A DNA stretch of 49,531 nucleotides, taken from NCBI GenBank assembly GCA_964508495.1, contig CAZDUA010000001.1, positions 1-49,531 of the forward strand. Reading direction: 5' to 3'. Each line of letters opens with the position of its first letter. Position 1 is the first letter of the stretch. This stretch comes from CABMGU01 sp964508495 (lineage in GTDB: Archaea > Nanobdellota > Nanobdellia > Woesearchaeales > ARS49). The translations under genes were made by a program, and so were the position numbers. Below are positions 1 through 8,012 of the stretch, one piece after another. The notes under the pieces were generated by a model, which worked only from the letters and a program-made list of their open reading frames with translations, made no database searches and was not told the origin of the DNA.

Positions 1-48
1 GAGGCTTTTCTTAGATCAAAGTAAAATATTATTGTATGAGAAGCTGAT

Positions 49-945
49 TCACCAATGTATGCGTGTGCATATGTCGTTGACTTCAAGAAGGCCTTCGCAG
101 CATTGTCCGCCGTACATTTCTGGTCGTAAGTTCATGTCTGCGCATCCTCGGTCATCTGCGGGGGGAAGCTTGCAAATTCCTCTGGTGATGATGAGTCCTG
201 GACAGCAGCCTTCTCGCGCTCCTGGAGCGCGTTCTGGTCCAGCGCAGCTTCTTCTTGTTGGCGTGCTTGTGCAAATTCCTCGTTCTTCGCGCAGGCCTTC
301 GCAGCAGCTTCCGTACATGTCTGCACGTGTTCCTTCAGGGGCGCAGGTGTTGCGTGCTCCTCCTGGCATTCCACATCGTGGAGCGCTGTCCGCGACTAAG
401 CCTGGGCAGCATCTTCCGCCAAATAGGGTCGGATCCTGTTCTGGTCCTGCGCACCGCGGTGTTTGTCGTTCAAGGCGCTGAAGTCTGTCTAGTAAGTCAG
501 CCAGCATAATTCGTAATTGTCGTATTTCCTCGCATGCTTGGCATTCTTGGACAGGCACTTGTGTTGTTGGTCGTTGAAAGGTGGGTGGTGGTTTTATGGC
601 TGGCACAGTTGTCTTCTGAGGTGCGATTTTGATTTGTGGAATGCATCCTTTTTGATTGTCGCATTTCTCATCTGATCCGCAGTAGTCTTTGTACACCCAT
701 GAGCCACCTGCGCATTGTTGGAAAATCATTTGTCCGCCAAATGGAGGTTCTGCACATTTTGTCGATCCTGGAGGAGTGCACGCGGTCTGTGTGGGAGACC
801 CTGGTGAGTTTGGAGAAATGGGTTGTGCTACTGCTGGTTTTGCAATGATTGGCATGATGGGTTTGATTGTTGTGGAGGGAATGTTGATGGCGTATGCTGC
901 TTGTGCTAAAATCATAATAAGAATTATTGATAGTGCAATGCGCAT
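49..945 (-). CDS. Secreted Cys-rich repeat protein, function unknown
   Basis: The 298 aa protein begins with a Sec-type signal peptide (hydrophobic residues 3-19, AQA before the mature part), so it is probably exported. A Thr/Pro-rich spacer and a short coiled segment (about residues 140-160) lead to four tandem units of roughly 27 residues, each with the pattern C...(F/Y)GG-x-CC-x-GL...C. The paired cysteines and regular spacing suggest a disulfide-stabilised surface repeat. No family is recognised. Its mirror frames are open only because the gene is GC- and Cys-rich. It is followed upstream by another small membrane/Cys protein on the same strand. The start is the first ATG, directly before the signal peptide. 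Function is not assigned. Confidence 0.8.
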   Translation of the reverse strand: MRIALSIILIMILAQAAYAINIPSTTIKPIMPIIAKPAVAQPISPNSPGSPTQTACTPPGSTKCAEPPFGGQMIFQQCAGGSWVYKDYCGSDEKCDNQKGCIPQIKIAPQKTTVPAIKPPPTFQRPTTQVPVQECQACEEIRQLRIMLADLLDRLQRLERQTPRCAGPEQDPTLFGGRCCPGLVADSAPRCGMPGGARNTCAPEGTRADMYGSCCEGLREERGICTSTPTRRSCAGPERAPGAREGCCPGLIITRGICKLPPADDRGCADMNLRPEMYGGQCCEGLLEVNDICTRIHW

Positions 946-1005
946 GAGCGAATATATTTTTGCTAGTATTTATTCTTTTCTTTTCACAAACTTAACTTCT
1001 TAGAA

Positions 1006-1401
1006 TTAGTATACGCAGCGTGGTGATTCAACATTTGTGATGACTGCTTCTGATCCGGCTACTCGTTCGCATACTATGTGCGCTTCTGCTTGGTCTGATG
1101 CTGTGATTTTTTGTACTACTCCGCCGCCATTGCACGTGTAGCATTCTTGTTCATTTTTTTGCGCGGGAGATACTCCTGCTTGGCAGTCTGCTAGGCATTG
1201 GCGTAATTGTGATCCGCCTAGTGATTCTTGTCCTGCTATTGGCTCTCCTGGTTCTGTTCCAAAGCATTCTGATTGGCAGTCCATTCCTGCTCCCCACATG
1301 CCTGATGGTCTTCCGCCGAGCATTGTGTATGTCAAACCAATTATTGCTACGACTGCGAACGTTAGAAACAAGTAAAGTTCTACTTCTGCTCTTTTTTGCA
1401 T
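1006..1401 (-). CDS. Small membrane-anchored Cys-containing protein, possibly pilin-like
   Basis: The 131 aa protein has a short basic start (MQKRA), then a single hydrophobic helix at about residues 8-28 and a Cys-containing ectodomain with eight cysteines (CxxxC twice, CxxC once). The arrangement of a KRA dipeptide followed by an acidic residue and a hydrophobic helix resembles archaeal class III (type IV pilin) signal peptides, but the canonical cleavage context is imperfect, so this is only a possibility. It lies 60 bp upstream of the secreted Cys-repeat gene on the same strand, suggesting co-expression at the cell surface. No family is recognised. Confidence 0.65.
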   Translation of the reverse strand: MQKRAEVELYLFLTFAVVAIIGLTYTMLGGRPSGMWGAGMDCQSECFGTEPGEPIAGQESLGGSQLRQCLADCQAGVSPAQKNEQECYTCNGGGVVQKITASDQAEAHIVCERVAGSEAVITNVESPRCVY

Positions 1402-1447
1402 TTTATTTAAAGAATAATTGCAGTATATAAGCTTTGTGTGATGGAAA

Positions 1448-1984
1448 TTATTGCAATTCTCTCTTTAATATTTTGTGCGCGCGGTTGATTGCTTTGAATT
1501 TGGTTAAATTGCCTGTGGAAACGTCAGGGTGGTGTTCTTTTGCTAGTGCCTTGTATCTTTTATTGATGGCGTCCAAATCTTTAGTGTCGTGGCTTACTCC
1601 CAATATTTCTCTGGCTTCTTTGCGCTGTTCAGCAATATCTTCTTCTTCTGAGAATTCGCTGATGAAGTCTTGTCTTGTTTTCCGTTTGTGAATTACGGCG
1701 TCGACTTCAAGCGCGATTACTTTTGAGATGATGTACAAATTTTCAACAAACTTTGGAGCCGCTTCATAGCTGTAGTACATTCTGTGTCCATCCATGAACC
1801 ATAATACTGACGCGGGAGCTTTTTTCAAAGCGAATTTTTCCATTTGGACGTCAATCTGGTTTTCTGGAACTCCTAGTGCGTTCAACGCTTTAATGATGTG
1901 ATTCATGAATTGTACGGCTCGCCTGCTGAACGAGTCTACTGTGAATGTCTCGAATTCATGTCCTTTCACTTTTGTTATTGCCAT
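1448..1984 (-). CDS. J-domain protein with C-terminal J domain
   Basis: The 178 aa protein ends in a J domain (about residues 118-178) with the diagnostic HPD tripeptide in the context AKEHHPDVS, flanked by the expected helices. J domains stimulate Hsp70 (DnaK) ATPase activity. The N-terminal 115 residues are not a known DnaJ region and lack the Gly/Phe linker and zinc fingers, so this is not canonical DnaJ but a J protein with its own substrate or targeting domain. No dnaK lies in the window. A TATA-like run lies at about 2009-2020, and the start ATG follows an AGGTAATG stretch. Confidence 0.75.
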   Translation of the reverse strand: MAITKVKGHEFETFTVDSFSRRAVQFMNHIIKALNALGVPENQIDVQMEKFALKKAPASVLWFMDGHRMYYSYEAAPKFVENLYIISKVIALEVDAVIHKRKTRQDFISEFSEEEDIAEQRKEAREILGVSHDTKDLDAINKRYKALAKEHHPDVSTGNLTKFKAINRAHKILKRELQ

Positions 1985-2086
1985 TTATTCATTACCTGCT
2001 AGTGGTTATATATAAAAAACGTGCGTTCTTTATAAACCTTAGCTACAACCGAAACATTAAAATGCTTGTTATCTTAACTTCTAAGT

Positions 2087-2230
2087 ATGACTATCAGTAA
2101 AAAGGACGTTGAGAAGTTGAGGAAAGGGTATCGTGATGAGCTTGCAATATTAGAAGAAAAGTGCAAGGCTGGCAATGCGACCAAGGAAGAATACGAGAAA
2201 TTGAACAAATTTCGTAAAAAGATGAAATAA
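2087..2230 (+). CDS. 47 aa SHOCT-like small protein
   Basis: The frame encodes a 47-residue, highly charged, helical peptide starting MTISKKDVEKLRKGY. Its second half (AGNATKEEYEKLNKFRKK) resembles the SHOCT short C-terminal helical pair, in which a turn with T-x-E-E-(F/Y) precedes a basic helix. A TATA-like element (attaaaat, 2055-2062) sits about 26 nt before the ATG, the usual spacing for a leaderless archaeal mRNA. The stop codon abuts the stop of the convergent helicase gene. Family assignment is inference from the pattern only; coding is supported by the promoter spacing and amino-acid bias. Confidence 0.55.
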   Translation: MTISKKDVEKLRKGYRDELAILEEKCKAGNATKEEYEKLNKFRKKMK

Positions 2231-3430
2231 TTATCTTCTGCGTTTCCAGAATTGTTTGTGTTTTTTCTGTCCGCCTTGGTGTTGGAATGAGCGTTCGTGT
2301 GCTGGGCCGGCGATTTGTACAACTTTCTCAAATGTGGGCAATGGTGCTGATTTTATTTCTCTTCCTAAATCGCGCATGATGAGTTTGAAATCGCGGGCGG
2401 TTTGTTGTGTGACAAATGTTACCGCGTCTCCTTTTGCTCCTGCTCTTGCTGTGCGTCCGATGCGGTGAACGTAATCGTCTGATGTTCGGGGCACTTCGTA
2501 GTTGTATACGTGTGAGATGTTATCGATGTGCAGTCCGCGGGAAGCGACGTCTGTTGCGACAAGCACGCCCAGCCCTCTTTTGTGCAATGTGGTAATCGTT
2601 TGAATTCGTTTGCTTTGTGAGAGTCCGCCGTGGATTTCGGTCGCATTGATTTTTTGCGCGCGCAAGTTCTTTCCGACTTTGTCGCAGCTGCGCCTTGTTG
2701 CGCAAAAGATAAGGGCAATGCCTGGTGTTTCGTGTTTTAGGCAGTGTACGAGCAGTGAGAATTTGTCTTGGTCTGAGACTGCATATGCTTTTTCTGTGAG
2801 GAGGCTTCTGTCAACGTGTGTTTCTGCTTGTACTGAGACTGGTGAGTTCATGTAGCGGTTGACTAGTGAGCGTAGTCTTGTTGATAGTGTTGCGCTGAAT
2901 AGGTGTGTCTGGCGTTGTTTTGGCGTGTGCCGTAAAATCTTCTCAACATCATCTATGAATCCCATGTCTAGCATTCTGTCTGCTTCGTCAAGGACGAGGT
3001 ATCGTACTGTGCTGAGTTTTAATCCGCGTTCTATCATGTCGAGGAGTCTTCCCGGCGTTGCTACTACCACGTCTGCTGTGCGTAGTGCGTTAATTTGTTG
3101 TCCGATTCCGACTCCGCCAAACACTGGAACGATTTTGATGACGGAAAGGTATTTGGCAAACCCGTTCAGCGCTTCGCATACTTGTACGCATAGTTCTCTT
3201 GTTGGTGTTAGGATTAATGCTTGAACGCCTTTGCCGTGCGAGATGTTGCTTAGTAAGGGTAGCCCGAATGCTGCGGTTTTTCCTGAGCCGGTTTGCGAGT
3301 GTCCTATGACGTCTTTTCCTGAAAGGATGAGTGGTATTGCCTTTTCTTGAATTTGTGTTGGTGTGTGATAGCCCTGGTCGTGTATGGCTTTCAGTAGGGG
3401 CGCTGGTAGTTTGAAGTCTGAAAATTGCAT
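2231..3430 (-). CDS. DEAD-box ATP-dependent RNA helicase
   Basis: The 399 aa protein has the full DEAD-box set: Q motif near residues 23-27, Walker A SQTGSGKT at 45-52, PTREL at about 76-80, TPGR at 125-128, DEAD at 148-151, SAT near 175, and HRIGRTARAG in the second RecA domain. It should unwind short RNA duplexes in ribosome assembly or mRNA turnover, in the cytoplasm. The length fits RhlE/CsdA-core helicases, and a short basic C-terminal tail ends KRRR. I place the start at the ATG before QFSDF because a GGAG Shine-Dalgarno (in atggagacgcac) precedes it; the ATG five codons upstream overlaps that ribosome site. Confidence 0.93.
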   Translation of the reverse strand: MQFSDFKLPAPLLKAIHDQGYHTPTQIQEKAIPLILSGKDVIGHSQTGSGKTAAFGLPLLSNISHGKGVQALILTPTRELCVQVCEALNGFAKYLSVIKIVPVFGGVGIGQQINALRTADVVVATPGRLLDMIERGLKLSTVRYLVLDEADRMLDMGFIDDVEKILRHTPKQRQTHLFSATLSTRLRSLVNRYMNSPVSVQAETHVDRSLLTEKAYAVSDQDKFSLLVHCLKHETPGIALIFCATRRSCDKVGKNLRAQKINATEIHGGLSQSKRIQTITTLHKRGLGVLVATDVASRGLHIDNISHVYNYEVPRTSDDYVHRIGRTARAGAKGDAVTFVTQQTARDFKLIMRDLGREIKSAPLPTFEKVVQIAGPAHERSFQHQGGQKKHKQFWKRRR

Positions 3431-3524
3431 GTGCGTCTCCATCACTATTCTTTAACATATATCTTTGAGAATAGTAATCTATGTTCGAGAGTGTTCATTT
3501 ATAAAGGTTTGTGTTTAGAACTTT

Positions 3525-4319
3525 TTATTTCAGGTTGCACGCGCCTTCTTGGCACCCTCGTGGGCATGCGTGTTCGTTGATGTATCCGGGCAGGTATTGG
3601 TCGTGTTGGCATTGTCCTTCCAGCAGCCCGTCTTCTTCTGTTATGCCTTTTTGTGTTTTGTATTGTTGGTTTTTGTACATTGGGAAGTCTCTGATGCACG
3701 TGTCTGTCCATTCCATTATTGTCGAGTCTGTTTTTACTCTTGTTGTTTTTCCTTGGCGGAAATAATTGTCTCCATCTGTGTCAAGGCATTTTCGTGTTTC
3801 TAGGTCTGATGGGTATCTGGACAGGTATGCCTCAAAGACTTCTCGTGCTGCAAATTCTGGCAGGAATGTTTCCATGTAAATTAGGAAGTTTCCGCTTGAC
3901 CAGATTACTACCCGGTGGTCTTCTTGGGTTAAGTATAGTGCGATTATGTGTCCTTGGTGTCTTGTTGCTCCGTTGTTGATTATGTGGAAGAATTCTGAGT
4001 TTAAGACAACGTCCAGTTGTTCTCTTGTTGTGAATTTGAATACGTGCACTAGTACTGTGACGCTTCCTGCTTGGTATCTTGCGTCGTATCGTTCTGCGGG
4101 TATTATGCTGAATGAGTCTTGTATTGCGTCTGTGGATGCCAGCGTGAATGGCGGTACGTCTCTTATTGTGTATTTGATGATGTTGCCGTGGAGTCTTGTG
4201 TCGGGCGTGGGTGCTGGTTTTTCTGTTGGTTGTATTGCGGGCTCTGGCGGTTGTACTGTTTGTTCTGCTACCGGCGCGCATGCTATTAGCAGTAATAATA
4301 GTAACAACCTCTTTTTCAT
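3525..4319 (-). CDS. Lipoprotein, function unknown
   Basis: The 264 aa protein begins MKKRLLLLLLLIAC, a signal peptide ending in a lipobox-like LIAC, so the mature chain is probably lipid-anchored at Cys14 outside the membrane. A Pro/Thr/Glu-rich linker (about residues 15-42) precedes a globular domain of unknown family. The C-terminus contains several cysteines (about residues 237-262). A TATA-like sequence (ctttttaataag on the coding strand, about 4340-4352) is close enough for a short or absent leader. It is divergent from the next lipoprotein gene, and the two promoters share an interval of under 80 bp. Confidence 0.75.
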   Translation of the reverse strand: MKKRLLLLLLLIACAPVAEQTVQPPEPAIQPTEKPAPTPDTRLHGNIIKYTIRDVPPFTLASTDAIQDSFSIIPAERYDARYQAGSVTVLVHVFKFTTREQLDVVLNSEFFHIINNGATRHQGHIIALYLTQEDHRVVIWSSGNFLIYMETFLPEFAAREVFEAYLSRYPSDLETRKCLDTDGDNYFRQGKTTRVKTDSTIMEWTDTCIRDFPMYKNQQYKTQKGITEEDGLLEGQCQHDQYLPGYINEHACPRGCQEGACNLK

Positions 4320-4397
4320 ATAGTTGTTTTATGTTGTGCTTATTAAAAAGGTTTTGTATCGCATACATTTTTATATTATTTCTGCTCTTTGCGTGTT

Positions 4398-4775
4398 ATG
4401 CGTAAATTGTTGATTTTGTTGTTGCTGTTGCTTGTGGCGTGCCAGGTGCAGCCACAGTTGAAGGGTTCTCTGGAAGGTAAATTAAGCATTGGCCCTGTTT
4501 GTCCTGTTGAACGTATTCCTCCCGATCCTAGTTGCCAGCCGACTCCTGAAATGTATAGGGCGTGGCCGTTGGAGATTTCTCAGAAAGGAAAGAAGGTTGC
4601 AACAATTGTTGCCAATGATGGAACTTTTAGTGTTGAGCTTGTTCCAGGAACGTATGTTGTTGACTTGGAAAGAAAACAGGGAATTGGCGGAAGCTCTTTA
4701 TTGCCAGCAACCGTTAAAATAACTTCTGGTGAAACAACAACGCTTGACATCGATATTGATACGGGAATAAGATGA
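4398..4775 (+). CDS. Small lipoprotein with carboxypeptidase-regulatory-like beta domain
   Basis: The 125 aa protein starts MRKLLILLLLLLVAC, a typical lipobox signal, with Cys15 as the probable lipidated residue. The mature part ends in a beta-sandwich-like pattern (VATIVANDGTFSVELVPGTYVV) seen in carboxypeptidase regulatory-like (CarboxypepD_reg) domains, in which a G-x-F/Y-x-V...PGTY strand pair is characteristic. I use the ATG at 4398 rather than the upstream TTG because it starts the signal peptide directly. The stop overlaps the start of tag by four bases (ATGA), so the two are translationally coupled even though their functions look unrelated. Confidence 0.72.
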   Translation: MRKLLILLLLLLVACQVQPQLKGSLEGKLSIGPVCPVERIPPDPSCQPTPEMYRAWPLEISQKGKKVATIVANDGTFSVELVPGTYVVDLERKQGIGGSSLLPATVKITSGETTTLDIDIDTGIR

Positions 4776-5317
4776 AATCTCGTTGTTTTGGCACTGGCTA
4801 TAGTTTGTACGAGCGTTATCATGATGAGGAATGGGGCATTCCTGTTCATGACGACAGAAAGTTGTTTGAATTTTTAATTCTTGAAGGCGCTCAGGCAGGT
4901 CTTTCTTGGTCTACTATTTTGAAGCGCAGGAAGGGTTATCACAAGGCATTTTTTAATTTTGACGCGGCGAAAGTTTCCAAGCTAACTGCTTCTGACGTTA
5001 AGCGCTTGATGAACGATGTTGGCATTATTCGCAATCGTTTGAAAATTGAATCCACTGTAAGCAATGCCAAAGCATTTATTGCAGTGCAAAAGGAATTTGG
5101 TTCTTTTGATAAGTACCTTTGGCAGTTTACTAATAATAAAACTATTAGAAACCGTGTTAAGCGCGGCAATTGGCAGGCAACGACTAAAGAGTCAGACGCA
5201 ATGTCGAAGGATTTGAAAAAGCGTGGTTTCAGATTTGTGGGAAGCACTATCTGCTATGCTTTCATGCAGGCTGTTGGTCTTGTTAATGATCATGCGGAAG
5301 ATTGTTGGAAATCTTGA
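4772..5317 (+). CDS. tag: DNA-3-methyladenine glycosylase I (Tag)
   Basis: The 181 aa protein matches the Tag family across its length: YHDEEWG near residues 16-22, LEGAQAGLSW around 37-46, a helix-hairpin-helix region, and the C-terminal GFRFVGSTICYAFMQAVGLVNDH. Tag excises 3-methyladenine from alkylated DNA as a monofunctional glycosylase. The zinc ligands of the E. coli enzyme (an N-terminal Cys, an early His and the terminal HxxxC) all have counterparts here: Cys5, His17, and the His and Cys of NDHAEDC. The family is mainly bacterial, so lateral acquisition is plausible. The start overlaps the lipoprotein stop, and the 3' end overlaps the convergent ribL gene by 28 bp. Confidence 0.95.
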   Translation: MKSRCFGTGYSLYERYHDEEWGIPVHDDRKLFEFLILEGAQAGLSWSTILKRRKGYHKAFFNFDAAKVSKLTASDVKRLMNDVGIIRNRLKIESTVSNAKAFIAVQKEFGSFDKYLWQFTNNKTIRNRVKRGNWQATTKESDAMSKDLKKRGFRFVGSTICYAFMQAVGLVNDHAEDCWKS

Positions 5318-5706
5318 AGCAGTGAGCTCTTGTATTTCTCTGGATAATACTCTTTTACTCTGACAATTGTTGGATTTAGCCCTCTTTTTGCAAGCGTCTC
5401 TCTTAATTTTTCTTCATCGACTTTTTGGTCGTATCCTAAACAGATAACGTCTGGTTTTTCTTGTTCTACTATCTTCAGTTTGTCTCCTTCGTTGCCCAAT
5501 ATTGCTTTATCCACGATTTTCACTTTTTTTACTGGTGCTAGTCTTTCTTGTTCTGTGTGTTTTGGTTTTCCTTTTTCTTTGATAACTGAAGAATCGCGTG
5601 CAACTACGACAATAAGGTAGTCTCCGTGTTGTTTTGCCTGTCTGAAGTAGTCTAAGTGTCCGTTGTGCAGTATGTCAAATGTGCCTGTGCACATAACTTT
5701 CTTCAT
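5290..5706 (-). CDS. ribL: FAD synthase (RibL-type cytidylyltransferase-like protein)
   Basis: The 138 aa protein is a single nucleotidyltransferase (cytidylyltransferase-like) domain with TGTFDILHNGH at the N-terminus, including the H14-N-G-H17 catalytic motif. It matches the archaeal RibL group in length and in the C-terminal region with GYDQK. RibL adenylylates FMN to FAD in archaea. A glycerol-3-phosphate or ethanolamine-phosphate cytidylyltransferase is the main alternative. The upstream 160 bp contains TATA-like runs (about 5733-5750) and, further up, a GC-rich potentially structured segment. The 3' end overlaps tag convergently. Confidence 0.82.
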   Translation of the reverse strand: MKKVMCTGTFDILHNGHLDYFRQAKQHGDYLIVVVARDSSVIKEKGKPKHTEQERLAPVKKVKIVDKAILGNEGDKLKIVEQEKPDVICLGYDQKVDEEKLRETLAKRGLNPTIVRVKEYYPEKYKSSLLQDFQQSSA

Positions 5707-5769
5707 AAGTCGTACTTCCCATACAGCATAATTATATCTTTCTGTTATTTAAGAGTAATTTATGGTGAA

Positions 5770-5870
5770 AGAACAGTGAACGGATGAGTGATGGCGACCG
5801 CGTGCGCAACTCCCATCACAACACGGGCCTCATGCTGAGCGCATAGCTATATGCTTTGGCCCCTCCAATG
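5770..5870. ncRNA. Candidate structured RNA (strand uncertain)
   Basis: This noncoding stretch is clearly richer in G+C than the surrounding intergenic DNA. It can fold into two adjacent hairpins: GTGATGG (5788-5794) with CCATCAC (5813-5819), and GGGCC (5825-5829) with GGCCC (5858-5862), the latter enclosing a perfect inner hairpin GCATA/TATGC (5841-5854) with a GCTA loop. RNA genes in AT-rich archaea often stand out by GC content. I do not recognise a tRNA, SRP RNA, RNase P RNA or canonical C/D box layout, so the class is unknown and the call is tentative. Confidence 0.3.
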
Positions 5871-5873
5871 TTT

Positions 5874-6674
5874 TTATTTGCCAGTTATTGAGTTCCAGAT
5901 TCGTGACCAAAGGCCGGGTTTCGATAGTTCTGGTAGAGGTTTTAGTGTTGGCTCGTTAGCCTCTTCAGTAACGCCGAATAGGCAGCCGTTTAGGCACCGG
6001 ATAACTTTTGCATTGCAGGTATCGTATCCATGCTGGCGTGCTTGAGAATCTTCAGGCAAGGTTATGAGGCATTCTTGGTATTCATTTTCGCAGCTTTGGC
6101 AACGTGATTCTGGCTGGCGCGGGCATTCTGGCCGCAGTATTTCGTCTCTTGGCATTATTGCGGTTACTTGTGGTGGTGCGGTAGGAGCAACTTCTGCAGG
6201 TGTTATGTAAGCCGTGACTAGGCATCTTTTTACCATGCATCCTTGGAATTGTCTTTCATCTTTGCCGTAGTCTAGTCTGCAAATGTCTTCGCAGGACACT
6301 ACGACTGGTCTTGGGTGTCCGCATTCTCGTATATAGCATTCTCGAATTTTGGCGGGGACGCCTCTGAATGCGTTCTCGCATGATTCTTCGCAAGTTTCAG
6401 GTGGTTGGCAGTCTTGTAAGCATTGTTCGAGTTCAGCAGGGTTATTGTTTGAGATTCTTTGACGGCATGAGTCTTCGCAGCTGGGCGTTTCTTTTGGTGT
6501 TGTTATTTTCTCTGGTGTGCATTCTTCTCTGCACATATTATCGCAATTCGCGGCAGATGCTGTTTTGGAGCTCATACAGTAATTATAACAGTCGGCGTAG
6601 CATTTTTCGTCCAATTCTTGTGCAAGTGCGCTTGCTGCTAATAGAACAAATAATAGTAGTACGGCGTATTTCAT
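5874..6674 (-). CDS. Secreted protein with repeated CxxxC motifs
   Basis: The 266 aa protein carries a Sec signal peptide (hydrophobic residues 4-18, ending ASALAQ) and about seven CxxxC...CxxxC units of variable spacing, for example KCYADCYNYC, SCEDSC, TCEESC, SCEDIC. Paired CxxxC helices of this sort form helical-hairpin disulfide proteins in other organisms (CHCH-like geometry), but no named family is claimed. A GGTGAG Shine-Dalgarno lies five bases before the ATG. It is the second large secreted Cys-rich product within the first 7 kb. Function unknown. Confidence 0.75.
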   Translation of the reverse strand: MKYAVLLLFVLLAASALAQELDEKCYADCYNYCMSSKTASAANCDNMCREECTPEKITTPKETPSCEDSCRQRISNNNPAELEQCLQDCQPPETCEESCENAFRGVPAKIRECYIRECGHPRPVVVSCEDICRLDYGKDERQFQGCMVKRCLVTAYITPAEVAPTAPPQVTAIMPRDEILRPECPRQPESRCQSCENEYQECLITLPEDSQARQHGYDTCNAKVIRCLNGCLFGVTEEANEPTLKPLPELSKPGLWSRIWNSITGK

Positions 6675-6728
6675 AGTCTCACCTTTTTTAAGATATTAAG
6701 TGTGTAGATGTAGCCTGGGTTTATTAAA

Positions 6729-6932
6729 TTATTTGGCTTTCTTCTGGAATTCCGTGTAGCCGCAGCCGCCGCAATACAATCGTCCTTCGTGTTGTGCCAT
6801 GAAGAATCCTTGTCCGCACTTAGGGCAGCTCTTATTTTTCCTTTCTAATTTATCGCCTTTCTTCTCGTACAATTTCCAGATTCCTTTTTTGGGTGGTCCT
6901 TTTTTCGCTGGTGCTGTTTTTTTGTCTGCCAT
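6729..6932 (-). CDS. rps27ae: 30S ribosomal protein S27ae
   Basis: The 67 aa protein has a Lys/Pro-rich start, the conserved KLYEKKGDKLERKNKSCPKCG segment and a zinc ribbon formed by CPKCG and CGGCGY. Archaeal S27ae is this zinc-ribbon protein without the ubiquitin fusion found in eukaryotes. It lies 6 bp downstream of the S24e gene in the same operon, the usual archaeal order (rpoE, spt4, rps24e, rps27ae). Confidence 0.95.
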   Translation of the reverse strand: MADKKTAPAKKGPPKKGIWKLYEKKGDKLERKNKSCPKCGQGFFMAQHEGRLYCGGCGYTEFQKKAK

Positions 6933-6938
6933 TAATCA

Positions 6939-7241
6939 TCACTTCGCTGGTGCAGCTGGTGCCGTTCCGGGCGCTGCTGCTTTTTGTTTCTTTTTTGGCT
7001 CTATCTTGTCGAATTGTTCTTTTGATGTGTAAGCGTATGCTTCGAATTTGGCTTTAGAGCCTCCAAATTCGCCGAATATGTGCCTTATCGCTACTACTTC
7101 TTGTCCAACGCCTAACTTTTTAGCTAGTTCTTCCAGCAACTGCTTGTTGCTTGGTGTTGCTCCTTGGAATGTTAATTCTCCGTGAAGTTCTTTTCTGTTT
7201 AATAGTGGGTTTTCTTTCTGTGTTGTTATGTTTAGTTCCAT
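6939..7241 (-). CDS. rps24e: 30S ribosomal protein S24e
   Basis: The 100 aa protein starts MELNITTQKENPLLNRKE, the conserved N-terminus of archaeal S24e, and has the QEVVAIRHIFGEFGGSKAKFEAYAY core. An Ala/Pro/Lys tail follows. I choose the ATG at 7241 because the conserved family N-terminus begins there; a longer frame upstream overlaps spt4 and is not S24e-like. The start codon shares a base with the spt4 stop (TAATG), so translation is coupled. Confidence 0.95.
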   Translation of the reverse strand: MELNITTQKENPLLNRKELHGELTFQGATPSNKQLLEELAKKLGVGQEVVAIRHIFGEFGGSKAKFEAYAYTSKEQFDKIEPKKKQKAAAPGTAPAAPAK

Positions 7242-7429
7242 TATGTCACCTTGATTGCGTATTCGCCTTCTGCTTCTGCGCCGATTTTTTTGGCTATTCC
7301 GCTTTGTTTTGCGTTTATTACGTATATTCTTCCTTTCCAGTTTGTTACTGAGTGTGTTGTCTTGCAGAGTGGGCACTCATCGCCGTCATAGAAGTACTTG
7401 CATCTTTTGCATGCTTTCTTTTTACTCAT
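7241..7429 (-). CDS. spt4: Transcription elongation factor Spt4 (RpoE'')
   Basis: The 62 aa protein has a CKRC...CPLC four-cysteine zinc site and the WKGRIYVINAKQSGIAKKIG core of archaeal Spt4. Spt4 pairs with Spt5 to hold the RNA polymerase clamp closed and promote processivity. The gene overlaps rpoE by eight bases and leads into rps24e. Length is normal for the family. Confidence 0.95.
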   Translation of the reverse strand: MSKKKACKRCKYFYDGDECPLCKTTHSVTNWKGRIYVINAKQSGIAKKIGAEAEGEYAIKVT

Positions 7430-8012
7430 GTTTCTTCTCCTTGGCTTTCTTTTCAGCTTTAGGCGCTTCTGCAGCTGGTGCTTCTTCTGCTGTTATCCAT
7501 TCCAGTTTGCCAAGTCCTGGTTGTCTCATTGTAAGGCCGATTTTCGGGTTTGTAACATCTTTGAACGATACTGCGATGACTCTTGCTCTGCAACCGTCTC
7601 CTATTTTTAGTGCTCTTTTGCTGTCTCTTCCGCTTAAGGTTTTCTCTTTTGCAAATGTTACGAAATCGTCCATTGTTTGTGATATGTGTATCATTCCGTC
7701 TATTGGTCCTAGTGTTATGAATGCTCCGAAGTCTGCGATATCTTTTATCTTTCCTGGCAATATTTCTTGTAGTTCTGGCTGGAATACAAGCAGCTCGAAT
7801 GTCGTATCGTAGTAGCTTGCTCCGTCTCCTGGGATTATGATTCCTTCTCCTATGTTTTTGATGCTTGATACGTCTATTACAACGCCTAGGGCAGGGTCTA
7901 TCATGCCGTCATACTTTTGCTTGACTGCTTTCAAGACTGCTTCTTTTACGTCGAACGTGAAAAACCTTGGTGGTACTCTTACGTGGTCGTTTACTTCTGT
8001 TTTGTAAAACAT
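7422..8012 (-). CDS. rpoE: RNA polymerase subunit Rpo7 (RpoE')
   Basis: The 196 aa protein matches archaeal Rpo7/Rpb7: an N-terminal RNP-like tip domain beginning MFYKTEVNDHVRVPP, then an S1/OB RNA-binding domain with GKIKDIADFGAFITLGPIDGMIHIS. With Rpo4 it forms the polymerase stalk. An acidic/Lys-Ala tail of about 25 residues is an extension. I place the start at MFYK because a GGAG site six bases upstream fits it; the ATG four codons earlier overlaps that ribosome site. It heads the rpoE-spt4-rps24e-rps27ae operon. Confidence 0.94.
   Translation of the reverse strand: MFYKTEVNDHVRVPPRFFTFDVKEAVLKAVKQKYDGMIDPALGVVIDVSSIKNIGEGIIIPGDGASYYDTTFELLVFQPELQEILPGKIKDIADFGAFITLGPIDGMIHISQTMDDFVTFAKEKTLSGRDSKRALKIGDGCRARVIAVSFKDVTNPKIGLTMRQPGLGKLEWITAEEAPAAEAPKAEKKAKEKKHE

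Noticed and set aside
5760..5880. A tRNA in the GC-rich segment at 5.8 kb
   Set aside because: No T-arm consensus, no 7-bp acceptor and no anticodon arm in either orientation.
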